64,000 bases of DNA from SHWB01 sp050246875 (GCA_050246875.1 JBFWVF010000002.1:124001-188000), one strand, 5' to 3'. Shown: positions 25,707 to 34,796, numbered from the stretch's first letter. Numbers and translations: made by a program. Notes: generated by a model not told the origin, from the sequence alone.

Positions 25707-25808
25707 CACGGCGTGGCCGGCGGCCGGTGAAATCCGCTAGCATGCGGCGGTGACCGGCCCGGAGACGGACGCGCGCATCGTTCCGCCGGCCGGCGAGGGA
25801 GAACCGCC

Positions 25809-26849
25809 ATGGCGCTGCTCGGCATCGAGAGTGTGGTCTACGGGGTCGACGACCTCGACCTCTGCACGCGTTTCTTCGACGATTTCGGCCTGACCGTCGC
25901 CCGCCGCGATGGCGCAGGCACCGACTTCGCCCTCGCCGAGGGCTCGTCCGTCCGGCTGCGCCGCCACGACGATCCCGCGCTGCCGGCCCCCTACGGCGAG
26001 CGCCGCGACGGCGTGCGCGAACTCGGCTGGGGAGCGGACAGTGCCGCGACGGTCGACGCCATCGAACGCGAACTGGCGCGCGACCGCGCCGTGACGCGCG
26101 ACGCCTCGGGGACGCTGCACAGCCACGACGACGCCGGTATCCCGATCGCCTTCCGCGTCTACGACCGCAGGCCGCCGGTGGCCGAGCCGGTACCGGAGAA
26201 CGCGCCCGGCCATCCCGCGCGCATCGACGCCCACCGCAAGTGGTACCGCCGCGCCCGCCCGACGCAGATCCATCACGCCGTGTTCGGCGCGCCCGACCCG
26301 GCGAAGGCGGCGCGTTTCTATATAGACCGCCTTGGCTTCCTGCTGTCCGACGTCTCGAAGGGCCTCGGCATCTTCCTGCGCTGCGACGGCCGTCCCGACC
26401 ACCACAACATCTTCTTCCTCGACAGCGCGCGCATGAAGGCCACGGGCACGGCCTTCAACCACGTCTCCTACGGCGTCGAGAACATCGACGAGATGATGGT
26501 CGGCGCCGACGCCATGCAGCGCCGTGGCTGGTCGAGCCACAGCGGCGCCGGGCGCCATCGCATTTCCTCGACGCTTTACTACTACGTCGCCTGCCCCGCC
26601 GGCGGCGAGGTCGAGTACTCGGCCGACTGCGACCACCTGACGAAGGCGTGGAAGCCGCGCCTGTGGCACCCGAATTTCGGTTCCTTCAGCTGGATCGACC
26701 GGCTGCCCGACCGCATCCTGTCGCAGCCGGAGCCGGACTGGGACGTGCGCGTGATCGAGGACGCGAATCCCGACCTCGCCGCGCTGCTGCGCGAGGGCGC
26801 GGCGGTCGGTCCGGCCTTCAGCAACGCCGCGCGCGACGCCGCGGAGTAG
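25809..26849 (+). CDS. Two-domain VOC extradiol-dioxygenase-like protein
   Basis: A 346-residue protein with two VOC modules, residues 1-120 and 150-290. The second has QIHHAVFG (153-160), DHHNIFFLDS, FNHVSYGVE (His218) and GGEVEYSAD (Glu near 268), the His-His-Glu iron set of BphC-type catechol dioxygenases. The first module lacks the ligands, as is usual for the inactive N-domain of two-domain extradiol enzymes. It should cleave a catechol-like substrate, but which one is unknown. The start has a GGGAGAACCGCC leader. Confidence 0.83.
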   Translation: MALLGIESVVYGVDDLDLCTRFFDDFGLTVARRDGAGTDFALAEGSSVRLRRHDDPALPAPYGERRDGVRELGWGADSAATVDAIERELARDRAVTRDASGTLHSHDDAGIPIAFRVYDRRPPVAEPVPENAPGHPARIDAHRKWYRRARPTQIHHAVFGAPDPAKAARFYIDRLGFLLSDVSKGLGIFLRCDGRPDHHNIFFLDSARMKATGTAFNHVSYGVENIDEMMVGADAMQRRGWSSHSGAGRHRISSTLYYYVACPAGGEVEYSADCDHLTKAWKPRLWHPNFGSFSWIDRLPDRILSQPEPDWDVRVIEDANPDLAALLREGAAVGPAFSNAARDAAE

Positions 26850-27170
26850 TCACGCCAGCACCAGCGCCGCCGCGCCTGCCGGCGCCACGATGGCAAAGGC
26901 AGCGGCAAGGCGTGGGGCGAACGCGAGCAGGAAGACCAGCGCGAGGCCGGCCAGCGCCAGCAGGCCGGTAAACGCGACCGGGCCGAGCGACCAGCCCTCC
27001 GCCGCGACGGCGGCAGCGAAGGCCACGGCGATGGCGAGCCAGCCCAGCGGCCGGAGCAGGCGCCGCCAGTGCACCGCCAGCGGACGACGCCAGACCTGCC
27101 GCTGGTGGCGCTCCATCGCCAGCGCCAGCGCCGCGAGGCCGGCGTAGGCCAGCGTAAAGCTCAATGGCAT
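26850..27170 (-). CDS. DUF3325 small membrane protein
   Basis: A 106-residue hydrophobic protein with three to four membrane helices (about 3-18, 44-60, 64-85, 88-105), beginning MPLSFTLAYAGLAALALAME. Length and placement fit DUF3325, a family found beside PepSY proteins and siderophore receptors. It is the last gene of the iron-uptake run and ends next to the convergent VOC gene. Its function is unknown; a role with the PepSY protein is inferred from the neighbours. Confidence 0.75.
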   Translation of the reverse strand: MPLSFTLAYAGLAALALAMERHQRQVWRRPLAVHWRRLLRPLGWLAIAVAFAAAVAAEGWSLGPVAFTGLLALAGLALVFLLAFAPRLAAAFAIVAPAGAAALVLA

Positions 27171-27187
27171 GACCGGGCGGTCCGGCG

Positions 27188-28759
27188 TCAGGCCGGCCGT
27201 GCCGGAATGGCGCCCGGCACCGCCGGCATCGTCACCCGCCCGTGCCGTCCCGCCCGCCGCGCCGGCCACAGCAGGCCGAGGCCGAGTGCCAGCGCGGTGA
27301 GGTCGACGCCCGCGAGGCGCCAGTCGCCGGCGGCGAGGGTGGCGCCCAGATGGTGCGTGGCGGTCAGCGCGTTGACCACCGGCAGCAGCAGGCACAGGCC
27401 GCCGGCGACGGCGAGTTGCTCGGCCCAGGCGCGCGCGCCGCCACCGCGCAGCATCGCGTGGCCAAGCGCCAGGGCCCAGACGCCGTAGAAGGCGCGGACC
27501 TCCCAGACCTCGCGGCCGTCGAGCGTGGCCGGCAGCAGGCGGTTGGCCCAGAGATAGGCGGCGCCGGCGGCGAGCAGGCCGGCGACACCGGCGACGGTCA
27601 TCGCGTCGGCGAACCGGTAGGCGCGTGCGGCCGTCGCGGACTCGGCATGACGATGACGGCGCTTCACGGCGAACAGGACGAGGCCGGTGGCGAACATCAC
27701 CGCGCCACCCGTCGCCGCGAGGAAATACAGCCAGCGCATCGGCGCGCCGCCGAACTGGGCGAAGTGAAGGCCGGCCATCACGCGTTGCAGGTGGGCCACC
27801 GGCGCGTATTCGGTGCGACGATCGAGCACCGCGCCGGTGACACCATCGAACGCGACACGGTCGCCGGCGAGGCGCAGGCGGTCGTCGACGCGCCGCGTCG
27901 CATGGATTACCGCTGCGGCGTCGCCGGGTGCGACGACGTTGAGCGAGCGCACCTGGTCGGCGCCGAACTCGTGCTCGGCCCGCGTCAGGGCGTCGCCGAG
28001 CGGCAGCAACGGCGCCGCGATGCCCGACGGCGCCCGCTCGGCGAGCGGCGGCGAGGACGTGGCGTTGAAGGCGCGGCGGTCGCCGTCGAAGGCGGTCGTG
28101 ATGCCGGCCGGCAGATAGATGCCCCAGAAGATGACGAGGCCGGTGAAGGCGATCATGAAATGGAAGGGCAGCAGCAGCACGCCGCTGGCATTGTGGGCAT
28201 CGAGCCAGGCGCGTTGCGCTGCCGCGACCGGGCGAAAGGTGAACATGTCGCGGAAGATGCGGCGGTGGATGACAACGCCGCTGACGAGTGCGGCCAGCAT
28301 GGCGATCGCCGCCGCGCCGACGATCCAGATGCCGGTGCGCGCGAGATCGAGGCTGAAATGGAAGCGGAAGAAGAAGCCGCCGCCTTGCGTGGTCCGTGCG
28401 TCCACGGCCTCGCCGGTGGCCGGGTCGAGGAAGCGCCGCTCGAAGCGCGGCCGCGGCGCGCCGGGCTCCGTCGGCGGCCGCCAGTTGACGCGGATGGCCG
28501 GCTCGCGCGCGTCGGGCAGGGCGACGTTCCAGCGGTCGGCACCGGCAGCGTGACGCGCCAGCCAGGCATGTGCGGCGTCGGCCGCGGCGGCATCTGGCGC
28601 GGTGCCGACGCCATGCAGCTCCGGCGTCATCCAGTAGGTGATTTCGCGGTCGAAGACGGCGAGAGCCCCGGTGGCGAAGATGGCGAACAGCGCCCAGGCG
28701 AACACGAGGCCGCCCCAGGTATGCAGCCACGCCATGCTCTGCGCGAAGGTCGAACGCAC
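27188..28759 (-). CDS. PepSY-associated membrane protein (FoxB-like siderophore reductase candidate)
   Basis: A 523-residue inner-membrane protein. A first helix (about 13-36) follows MRSTFAQSMAWLHTWGGLVFAW, which contains the conserved early His. A periplasmic PepSY region follows, then helices near 145-165, 200-220 and 345-365 and a C-terminal cluster. His and Trp residues in the helices (LHTWGG, WLDAHNASG, GLHFAQFG) suggest heme or metal binding, as in FoxB/PiuB-type proteins that reduce ferric siderophores. The neighbouring receptor and small DUF3649 and DUF3325 proteins strongly support siderophore processing. Confidence 0.85.
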   Translation of the reverse strand: MRSTFAQSMAWLHTWGGLVFAWALFAIFATGALAVFDREITYWMTPELHGVGTAPDAAAADAAHAWLARHAAGADRWNVALPDAREPAIRVNWRPPTEPGAPRPRFERRFLDPATGEAVDARTTQGGGFFFRFHFSLDLARTGIWIVGAAAIAMLAALVSGVVIHRRIFRDMFTFRPVAAAQRAWLDAHNASGVLLLPFHFMIAFTGLVIFWGIYLPAGITTAFDGDRRAFNATSSPPLAERAPSGIAAPLLPLGDALTRAEHEFGADQVRSLNVVAPGDAAAVIHATRRVDDRLRLAGDRVAFDGVTGAVLDRRTEYAPVAHLQRVMAGLHFAQFGGAPMRWLYFLAATGGAVMFATGLVLFAVKRRHRHAESATAARAYRFADAMTVAGVAGLLAAGAAYLWANRLLPATLDGREVWEVRAFYGVWALALGHAMLRGGGARAWAEQLAVAGGLCLLLPVVNALTATHHLGATLAAGDWRLAGVDLTALALGLGLLWPARRAGRHGRVTMPAVPGAIPARPA

Positions 28760-28771
28760 GCCCCGTCCCTC

Positions 28772-29041
28772 CTAGACGAACAGCACGACGGCAAATGGCG
28801 CCGACGCCGCCAACAGACCGGTGACGGCGCGCACCGCGTCGCCCGCCGAAAAGCACCAGACCACGGCGCCGACATGCGCGACGAAGCCGGCGAAGGCGCC
28901 GATCAGGACGCCTTCCGCCGGCGGCACCGGCAGCACGACCGCCAGCGCGCCGGCGACGAGCCAGGCCACGCCGTACCCGCCGCCGCCGGCAGCGGCGACG
29001 CGCAGCGCGATGTCGACAGGCCGCGCGATCGTCGTGTTCAC
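28772..29041 (-). CDS. DUF3649 small membrane protein
   Basis: An 89-residue protein with three hydrophobic helices, starting at a GTG (29041) as MNTTIARPVDIALRVAAAG. The pattern and position between a TonB receptor and a PepSY protein match DUF3649. It begins eight bases after the receptor stop and ends 12 bases before the PepSY start, so the genes form one operon. Function is unknown. Confidence 0.78.
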   Translation of the reverse strand: MNTTIARPVDIALRVAAAGGGGYGVAWLVAGALAVVLPVPPAEGVLIGAFAGFVAHVGAVVWCFSAGDAVRAVTGLLAASAPFAVVLFV

Positions 29042-29049
29042 CTCGCGGC

Positions 29050-31494
29050 TCAGTATTTCGCCCGCAGCACGAACATCGCGTTGCGCGGAGCGCCGTACAG
29101 ATTTCCCTGCACGTGGCCGTTGACGTAACGGTAGTAGGTCTCGTCGAGCACATTCTCGATCGTCACCGAGGCCTCCAGATTTTCGCTGATCTGGTATCCG
29201 ACCCGTGCATCCAGCTTGAGGTAGCCGTTCTCGTGCACGGGGATGTTGTTGCGGGCGATGCCGAACTTCGTGACGTAGCGGGCGCCGCCGCCGAAGCTGA
29301 AGCCATCGAGGACGCCGTCTCCCTCGCCGAACTTTCGCGTGCCCCAGAAGGTGAAGGTGTGACGCGGATGCTGTTCGTTGGCGTTGCCGCCGGGATTGGT
29401 GTCGTCGCTGCGGTAAAGGCTGATGTTGTGGCTGTAGCCGGCGTAGATCTCCCACCCCTCGGCCGGGCGGCCGTTCAGTTCCAGCTCGACGCCACGCGTC
29501 ACCACCTCGCCGGAGGGAATGGAAAAGGTCGGGTTGGCCGGGTCGTCGCGGGCACGGTTGACGTCCTCGATGCGATAGGCGGCGACGGAGGCCGTCATCG
29601 CACCCTCGTAGAACTCGGCCTTGCTGCCGACCTCGACCTGCCAGCCGATGCGCGGCGGCAGGAAGCTGCCATCGACCCGGCGCGAACCCTGCGGCTGGAA
29701 GATGTCGGCATAGCTGCCGTAGAGCGAGACTTCGTCGGTTACATCGACCACCGTTCCGCCGAACGGCGTGAATTCGTTGGCGACCCCGCGCTCGGTGTGC
29801 GCGCCCTCGGTCGGCCAGACGACCTGGTTCTCGGTTTCCCAGTTGGTCAGGCGGCCGCCACCGATCAGGGCCAGCCAGTCGCGCGCGCGAAAGCGCATCT
29901 GGCCATAGGCGCCGGACTGCGTCTCGCCGGCCTCGCTGACCTGGTTGAGGCGCAGGTTCGGTTCCGGTTGCGCGACCACCGGTCCATAGACGTTCTGGGC
30001 GTAGGTCGCGCCGTTGACGTATTGCGGGTTTTCGGCCCACTCGCGCTCGTAGTCCCAGCCGAGCACGATGTCGTGGGTCCGGTCGAAAAGATCGAACGAG
30101 CCGGCAAGGTTGTTGTCGACGGCGACGCGCCAGTCGGTGCGGCCGGTCTGCTGCAGGCGGCGCGTCTCCACGTTGGTGTTCGGGTTCACGCCGGTCGTGC
30201 CCACGGTGTACCGCCACTCCCGCTCCTCGTTGAAGACACGGACGTTCGAGCGCAGGCGCCATGATGTGTTGAAGTGATGCATCACCTCGAGGAAGCCGTC
30301 GCCGCCGCCGTAATTGGTGTATTCCCAGTCGTTGCGCAGATTGGTCGTGCGGGAGACGCTGAGCAGGCGGCCATCGGTGTACGCCGGCAGCGTCGTCACC
30401 GGCGTGGCATCGGTCTGCCGCATGCTGGCGCCGAGCGTCACCGTGGTGTCTTCGGTAACGTCGCCGGCGACGGTGCCGTAGAGGATCTCGCGCTGCTGAT
30501 GCGCGCCTTCGGCCCACCAGTCGCGGTCCTCGTAAACGGCGACCAGTCGGCCGCGCAGCTTCTTCGATTCGATCAGGGGACCGGTCACGTCGCCCTCGAG
30601 GCGGCGATAGTTCCACGAGCCGGCGAAGGCGTTGCCATAGATGTGGAAGTCGTTCGTCGGGCGCTTGCGCACGAGGTTGATCGTGGCGCTCGGTTCGCCC
30701 GCGCCGGTGAACAGGCCGGCGGGACCGCGCAGCACCTCGACGCGGTCGTAGATGGCGAGGTCGCGTGCCTGTTCGGCGAAGTTGTAGCTGCCGACGACAC
30801 CGTCGATCTGCAACGTCGAGACGCCGTAGCCGCGCGAGGTAAGCACGCCGTCGTACTCGGCCCAGCCCGGCGCGACTGTGACGCCGACCGTGTAGTCGAG
30901 CGCGTCACCCATGGTGCGCATGTTCTGGTCCTCGATGCGCTGGCGCGGCACGACGCTGACCGACTGGGCGACGTCGCGCGTCCGCGTGGCGGTCTTCGAG
31001 CCCACGGTTGAGTGCGTCGCGGCATAGCTGCCGCTGCCCTCGGTCGTCGCCGGGTCGAATCGTCCTGCCGCTTCCACCGTTACCGGCGCGAGCGTCGTCG
31101 CGCCCGGCACGGCGGCGATGCGCGACAGCGCGACAGCATTCGCCGCCGTGAGGCGATAGGTCACGGGCGTGCCGGCCAGAAGCTGGCGCAGCGCGGCCTC
31201 GGCCGTGAAGGTACCGCGCACCCCCGGGGATGCCGCCCCCTGGGTCACTTCCGCGGGATAGCCGACCTGCCAGCCGGTCACCGCACTGAAGGCGTCGAGC
31301 GCCGCCGCCAGTGGCGCTGGCTCGATAGCGAAGCCGTAGGTCGGCTCCGCCTGGGCCAGCGACGCGGACGGACCGGCCGCCTCGTGCGCCTGCACAGGTG
31401 ATCCGGCGATGCCCAGCGACAAGGCGACCAACGTCCCGCCTGCGGCGGTGCGTATGCGGCCCCGCAAGGCCGTCGTTCGGGTCGAACCGATCAT
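29050..31494 (-). CDS. TonB-dependent siderophore receptor with STN signalling domain
   Basis: An 814-residue outer-membrane transporter. It has a signal peptide of about 36 residues, an STN domain (54-108, FAIEPAPLAAALDAFSAVTG), a plug (about 165-275, with VLRGPAGLFTGAGEPSATIN) and a 22-strand barrel ending in an aromatic residue (VLRAKY). The extra N-terminal domain marks a receptor of the FpvA/FecA type that signals substrate binding to a FecR anti-sigma factor, and fecR and fecI lie directly upstream. The ligand is probably a ferric siderophore; which one cannot be told. A Fur-like dyad lies upstream. Confidence 0.93.
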   Translation of the reverse strand: MIGSTRTTALRGRIRTAAGGTLVALSLGIAGSPVQAHEAAGPSASLAQAEPTYGFAIEPAPLAAALDAFSAVTGWQVGYPAEVTQGAASPGVRGTFTAEAALRQLLAGTPVTYRLTAANAVALSRIAAVPGATTLAPVTVEAAGRFDPATTEGSGSYAATHSTVGSKTATRTRDVAQSVSVVPRQRIEDQNMRTMGDALDYTVGVTVAPGWAEYDGVLTSRGYGVSTLQIDGVVGSYNFAEQARDLAIYDRVEVLRGPAGLFTGAGEPSATINLVRKRPTNDFHIYGNAFAGSWNYRRLEGDVTGPLIESKKLRGRLVAVYEDRDWWAEGAHQQREILYGTVAGDVTEDTTVTLGASMRQTDATPVTTLPAYTDGRLLSVSRTTNLRNDWEYTNYGGGDGFLEVMHHFNTSWRLRSNVRVFNEEREWRYTVGTTGVNPNTNVETRRLQQTGRTDWRVAVDNNLAGSFDLFDRTHDIVLGWDYEREWAENPQYVNGATYAQNVYGPVVAQPEPNLRLNQVSEAGETQSGAYGQMRFRARDWLALIGGGRLTNWETENQVVWPTEGAHTERGVANEFTPFGGTVVDVTDEVSLYGSYADIFQPQGSRRVDGSFLPPRIGWQVEVGSKAEFYEGAMTASVAAYRIEDVNRARDDPANPTFSIPSGEVVTRGVELELNGRPAEGWEIYAGYSHNISLYRSDDTNPGGNANEQHPRHTFTFWGTRKFGEGDGVLDGFSFGGGARYVTKFGIARNNIPVHENGYLKLDARVGYQISENLEASVTIENVLDETYYRYVNGHVQGNLYGAPRNAMFVLRAKY

Positions 31495-31539
31495 CCCGTT
31501 GCCCCCGTTCGCGGTGCGGATGGCCGCAATTGTGCGAAT

Positions 31540-31552
31540 GCGAATGACTCGC
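31540..31552. promoter_or_regulatory. Possible iron-regulator half-dyad upstream of the receptor
   Basis: GCGAATGACTCGC is an imperfect 13-base palindrome 46 bases upstream of the receptor start. It resembles the GCGAAT-centre-ATTCGC shape of alphaproteobacterial Fur sites. A better dyad with the same TTGCGA/TCGCAA arms lies before the sigma gene (33202-33228). Direct binding is not shown. Confidence 0.35.
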
Positions 31553-31611
31553 GCCGCAGGGACGGGACGTTTGTCGGAGGGCGATCGCGTAAACGGACGC
31601 GACAGGCCGGC

Positions 31612-32574
31612 TCAATGGAGGATGGTGACAAGACCGGCTATGCCGGTCCGGTGGGCGCCGACGACGCTGGCCACGGCGGCGAGCGCCGCCTCGGGATCGT
31701 CGAGACGGTAGCTGCCGCCGATCCGTCGCGCCGCGAGGCGCGACGAGGCGACGACAACGCGTCCGGGCAGATATCGGTCGAGTTCGGCCACGACCTCGCC
31801 GAAGGGTCGGTCGGCAAAGACCAACCGCCCTTCCGTCCATGCAAAGGCGGCGTCGGCCGCGACACGGCGCGGGATGCCGATGGCGTTTGCGGACGCGACC
31901 GTGACCGCCTCGCCGGCGTCCAGCGTCACGGCGCGCGCCGCATCGCCGCCGTCGACCCTGACCCGGCCGCGGCGGACGGCGACCGTCGCCGTCTCGTCAT
32001 CGACGCGAACGCTGAAGGCCGTGCCGACGACAAGCACATGAGCCGGACCGGCCGTGACCTCGAATGGCCGATTGGCATCGGCGACAACGTCGAAATAGGA
32101 TTCCCCGGTCCGCATGTGGACACGACGCGCTGCGGCGCCGATATCGGCGTCCAGCGCCGTGCCGGTCCCCAGCATCGCTGTCGATCCGTCGGCCAGGACT
32201 ACGCTGCGACGCTCGCCTTGTCGCGTCGTGAATTCGGCATCGCCAACAGGCGGCTCGGCGACACGCCAGGCCGCTGCGGCGATCATCAGCAGGACCGCAG
32301 CGGCGGCGGCAAGCCTCGGCCAACGGCGTCGCGGACGGAGGGCGGCGCCACGGGCGACCGGCACCGGCGACCGCAGGGCCGCCGCCAGGGCCGGGGATCG
32401 CCACAACGCCTCTGTCCGGCGCCACGCTTCGGCGTGTGCCGGATCGGCGTCGTGCCAGTGGCGGAACGCTGCATGCGCCGGGGCGTCCGGCGGTGCCTCG
32501 CGGAGCACGGCCAGCCAGGCCGCCGCCGCCGCGCCGTTCGTGTCCGTGGACCTTGTGGCTTTGTCGGGATCCAT
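31612..32574 (-). CDS. fecR: FecR-family anti-sigma regulator
   Basis: A 320-residue single-pass inner-membrane protein. It has a cytoplasmic DUF4880/FecR N-terminal domain (15-57, with the conserved AFRHWHDADPAHAEAW), a membrane helix (87-104), a FecR domain (about 113-205, DGSTAMLGTGTALDADI and GTAFSVRV) and a C-terminal STN-like domain (245-318). It should relay the receptor signal to the sigma factor next door. The ATG at 32574 is chosen for the normal start; the frame is open upstream. It lies 67 bp from the sigma gene and is probably in the same operon. Confidence 0.93.
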   Translation of the reverse strand: MDPDKATRSTDTNGAAAAAWLAVLREAPPDAPAHAAFRHWHDADPAHAEAWRRTEALWRSPALAAALRSPVPVARGAALRPRRRWPRLAAAAAVLLMIAAAAWRVAEPPVGDAEFTTRQGERRSVVLADGSTAMLGTGTALDADIGAAARRVHMRTGESYFDVVADANRPFEVTAGPAHVLVVGTAFSVRVDDETATVAVRRGRVRVDGGDAARAVTLDAGEAVTVASANAIGIPRRVAADAAFAWTEGRLVFADRPFGEVVAELDRYLPGRVVVASSRLAARRIGGSYRLDDPEAALAAVASVVGAHRTGIAGLVTILH

Positions 32575-32641
32575 GGCCGGCCCGCGGCCTCCATCGCGCA
32601 CGCCCCCGATGACTAGACGTTCCGGCGGCCCTGTCACGTAA

Positions 32642-33169
32642 TCACTCAGTGCCGGCGTCGTCGACTGCCGCGAGGCAGATCGCCAAAGCCTGTGCGAGAT
32701 CCTTCTGTACCGTGCTGATCGAAACGCCGAGTTCGGCGGCAATGCGTTCGTAAGTCCAGCCGTCGACGCGGGCGCGGACAAGGACGCGGCGCTGGCGCTC
32801 GCCGAGGCCGGCGATGGCGGCGTCGAGGCGCGCGAGGCGCTGGCGGCCATCGAGGTCGGCCTCCGGCGACGGCGATGGCGACGCGACGGCGGCGATGGCG
32901 TCCCCGCTCGCATCCGTATCGATCACCGCGCCGTGGCGGCGCTGCCGACGCAGGTGATCGAAGGCAAGGTTGCGCGCCGTGCGGTAGAGGAACGGTGCCG
33001 GATGGTGCACCGGCCGGTCATCGATGACCGCGGCGACGCGCATGTAGGCGTCGTGTACCAGATCCTCCGCCGTTGCGACGCTGCCCACCAGTCGTGCGAG
33101 CGTGCGCACGAGCATGCGGCGATGGGTGAGCATCGCTTGGTCGAGGGCGCGCTTGCTGGCGTCGGTCAT
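32642..33169 (-). CDS. fecI: FecI-like ECF sigma factor
   Basis: A 175-residue extracytoplasmic-function sigma factor. Region 2 (15-79) has VATAEDLVHDAYMRV and FLYRTARNLAFDHLRRQRR. Region 4 (115-165) has LGERQRRVLVRARVDGWTYERIAAELGVSISTVQKDL. The ATG at 33169 gives the usual MTDASKR-type start; 23 more codons are open upstream. It heads the minus-strand run fecI-fecR-receptor-DUF3649-PepSY-DUF3325. By family it should drive the receptor promoter once FecR is triggered by the loaded receptor. Confidence 0.93.
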   Translation of the reverse strand: MTDASKRALDQAMLTHRRMLVRTLARLVGSVATAEDLVHDAYMRVAAVIDDRPVHHPAPFLYRTARNLAFDHLRRQRRHGAVIDTDASGDAIAAVASPSPSPEADLDGRQRLARLDAAIAGLGERQRRVLVRARVDGWTYERIAAELGVSISTVQKDLAQALAICLAAVDDAGTE

Positions 33170-33201
33170 GCTCGTCCGGAGCGGGGGCGGACATCCGACA
33201 G

Positions 33202-33228
33202 TATTGCGACTAATAAACATTCGCAATA
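33202..33228. promoter_or_regulatory. Perfect dyad upstream of fecI, candidate iron-regulator operator
   Basis: TATTGCGA and TCGCAATA form perfect 8-base arms around an A+T-rich 11-base centre, 33 bases upstream of the fecI ATG. It sits where a promoter operator is expected, and FecI-type genes are normally repressed by Fur or an analogous regulator. The exact regulator is inference. Confidence 0.5.
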
Positions 33229-33451
33229 GATAGGGCAAAATCGTTCGGCCGGTTGCCGGTAGCGCTCGCCGCCAGTGGCCCTACCGAACGTTCAGCCGCC
33301 GGTACGACCAGATCGGTCAAGTGTCTGGCATTAATGACTTAACGACCATGACTCCTGGCGAACGCCCGGACGGGCCGCATTGCCGCTGCAGTAAAACGCC
33401 GCCGGCGGAGACCGCCGGCGGCGTCATGCGGCGCCCGATGGTCGGCGCGGC

Positions 33452-34678
33452 CTATTCGGCGGCGGCGGCGAAATCGGGCACATCGAGTTCGGGCAGCACC
33501 TTGTCGAGGAACAGCCGCAGCTCCTCGAGCATGTCGTCCTTCGGCTGCTGCGCCCAGTGCCAGATCAGCGTCAGGTACTCGGCCGGCGCCTGGTCGTAGA
33601 TCTTGCGCCAGGCGCGGATCGACTCGTCGACCGTGCCGCCGATGAAGATGTCGCTGTCCTTCATCGACTGGATGAGCTGGTCGTCGCTGCCGACCGGGAA
33701 CTGCGGGAAGAACGGCCCGTAGAAGTTCTTGTAGATGTCGAGGTCGTAGTCGCGCAGCTTGCGGTCGAACTCGGCCGACGTCTTGGTGATGTGCGGCCAG
33801 CGCACGAGGTTCTGCTTCTCGCCGAGGCCGAGGCGGAAGCCGTTCTCGGCCGCCACCTTGCGATAGTGGTGGGCCATCTCGACATAGCCCTTGGTCGGCA
33901 TGAAGTAGGTCGGGATGAAGCCGTTTCGGGCGCAGAACTCGATCGACTCGCGGCTCTTGGACGCGGCGATGAACACCGGCGGATACGGCTTCTGGTATGG
34001 CTTGGGCACGACGACGGCCTGGCGCACGCGGCCCTTGTCGTCGATCTCGCCCGGATTGCCGGCTTCCTTGGCGATCTTCCACGCCGGATAGTTCTCGACG
34101 CCGGTGTCGAACGGATAGGGCGCCTTGTAGTAGTCGCCGTCGAGCTGGACGCCGGTCTTGGTCCAGCACTCGATGACCATCTTCACCCGCTCCTCGAAGA
34201 TCTCGCGGTTCTTCTGGTCGGCGTTGCTGCCGTCGGAGACGGTGGCCACGGAGTCGGTGAACTGGCCGAGCACGTTGGCCCAGCGCGCCTGGTAGCCGCG
34301 CGCAAAGCCGACGAAGTAGCGGCCGTTGGTCAGGTGATCGATGATCGCCGTCTCTTCGGCGACGCGGATCGGATCCTGTGTCGCCATGACGTAGCCCAGC
34401 GCGCCGACATGCGCCTGCTTGGTGTGCGCCGCCCAGTAGGCGTTGAGCACGCCCGGGTTCGGCCCGACCTCGTAGCCCTCGGAATGGAAATGATGCTCGA
34501 TCGTGCCGATGCCCCAGACGCCCATGGCGTCGGCTTCCTTCACGATGTCGGTCCATTCGTGGACGATGCGGTGATAGAGGTCGCTGTCGGCCCCGAGCGG
34601 CCGCTTCGCCTTGCGGTCGTTCTCGTCCTTGGCGGGAAACATCGGGTAGAGCTGGACGATTACCTTGGGCCTGGCCAT
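33452..34678 (-). CDS. LLM-class flavin-dependent oxidoreductase (bacterial luciferase-like)
   Basis: A 408-residue TIM-barrel protein of the luciferase-like monooxygenase family. Landmarks are GIGTIEHHFHSEGY, VGALGYVMATQDPIRVAEETAIIDHLTNGRYFVGFARGY, PVFIAASKSRESIEF and a C-terminal GGTVDESIRAW. The enzyme should use FMNH2 or F420; the substrate is unknown. The ATG at 34678 is chosen for MARPKVIVQLYPMFP. It is divergent from a LysR gene whose operator lies between them, so that regulator probably controls it. Confidence 0.87.
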   Translation of the reverse strand: MARPKVIVQLYPMFPAKDENDRKAKRPLGADSDLYHRIVHEWTDIVKEADAMGVWGIGTIEHHFHSEGYEVGPNPGVLNAYWAAHTKQAHVGALGYVMATQDPIRVAEETAIIDHLTNGRYFVGFARGYQARWANVLGQFTDSVATVSDGSNADQKNREIFEERVKMVIECWTKTGVQLDGDYYKAPYPFDTGVENYPAWKIAKEAGNPGEIDDKGRVRQAVVVPKPYQKPYPPVFIAASKSRESIEFCARNGFIPTYFMPTKGYVEMAHHYRKVAAENGFRLGLGEKQNLVRWPHITKTSAEFDRKLRDYDLDIYKNFYGPFFPQFPVGSDDQLIQSMKDSDIFIGGTVDESIRAWRKIYDQAPAEYLTLIWHWAQQPKDDMLEELRLFLDKVLPELDVPDFAAAAE

Positions 34679-34771
34679 GGCGCTGGGTCTCCCGGCGGGT
34701 CGTTTCTGGCGGATGGCGGCACCATAGGGAGCCGGGTTCTGGCGATCCAATAATAAGATCGGATAAACTCC

Positions 34772-34786
34772 ATAGGCACTGCCTAT
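34772..34786. promoter_or_regulatory. LysR-type operator (T-N11-A dyad)
   Basis: ATAGGCA and TGCCTAT are perfect 7-base arms about a single C, and the outer T and A are 11 bases apart, the core LTTR-box form. It ends 10 bases before the lysR start and overlaps its leader, so it fits autorepression. The divergent oxidoreductase starts 94 bases away, the usual geometry for a shared control region. Confidence 0.7.
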
Positions 34787-34796
34787 AGGGGGTCCG

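Noticed and set aside
23067..25709. An 880-codon minus-strand frame across the ABC-F gene and the repeat protein
   Set aside because: It is out of frame with the clear ABC-F protein and antisense to the signal-peptide-bearing repeat protein. Its composition is that of a G+C-driven shadow.
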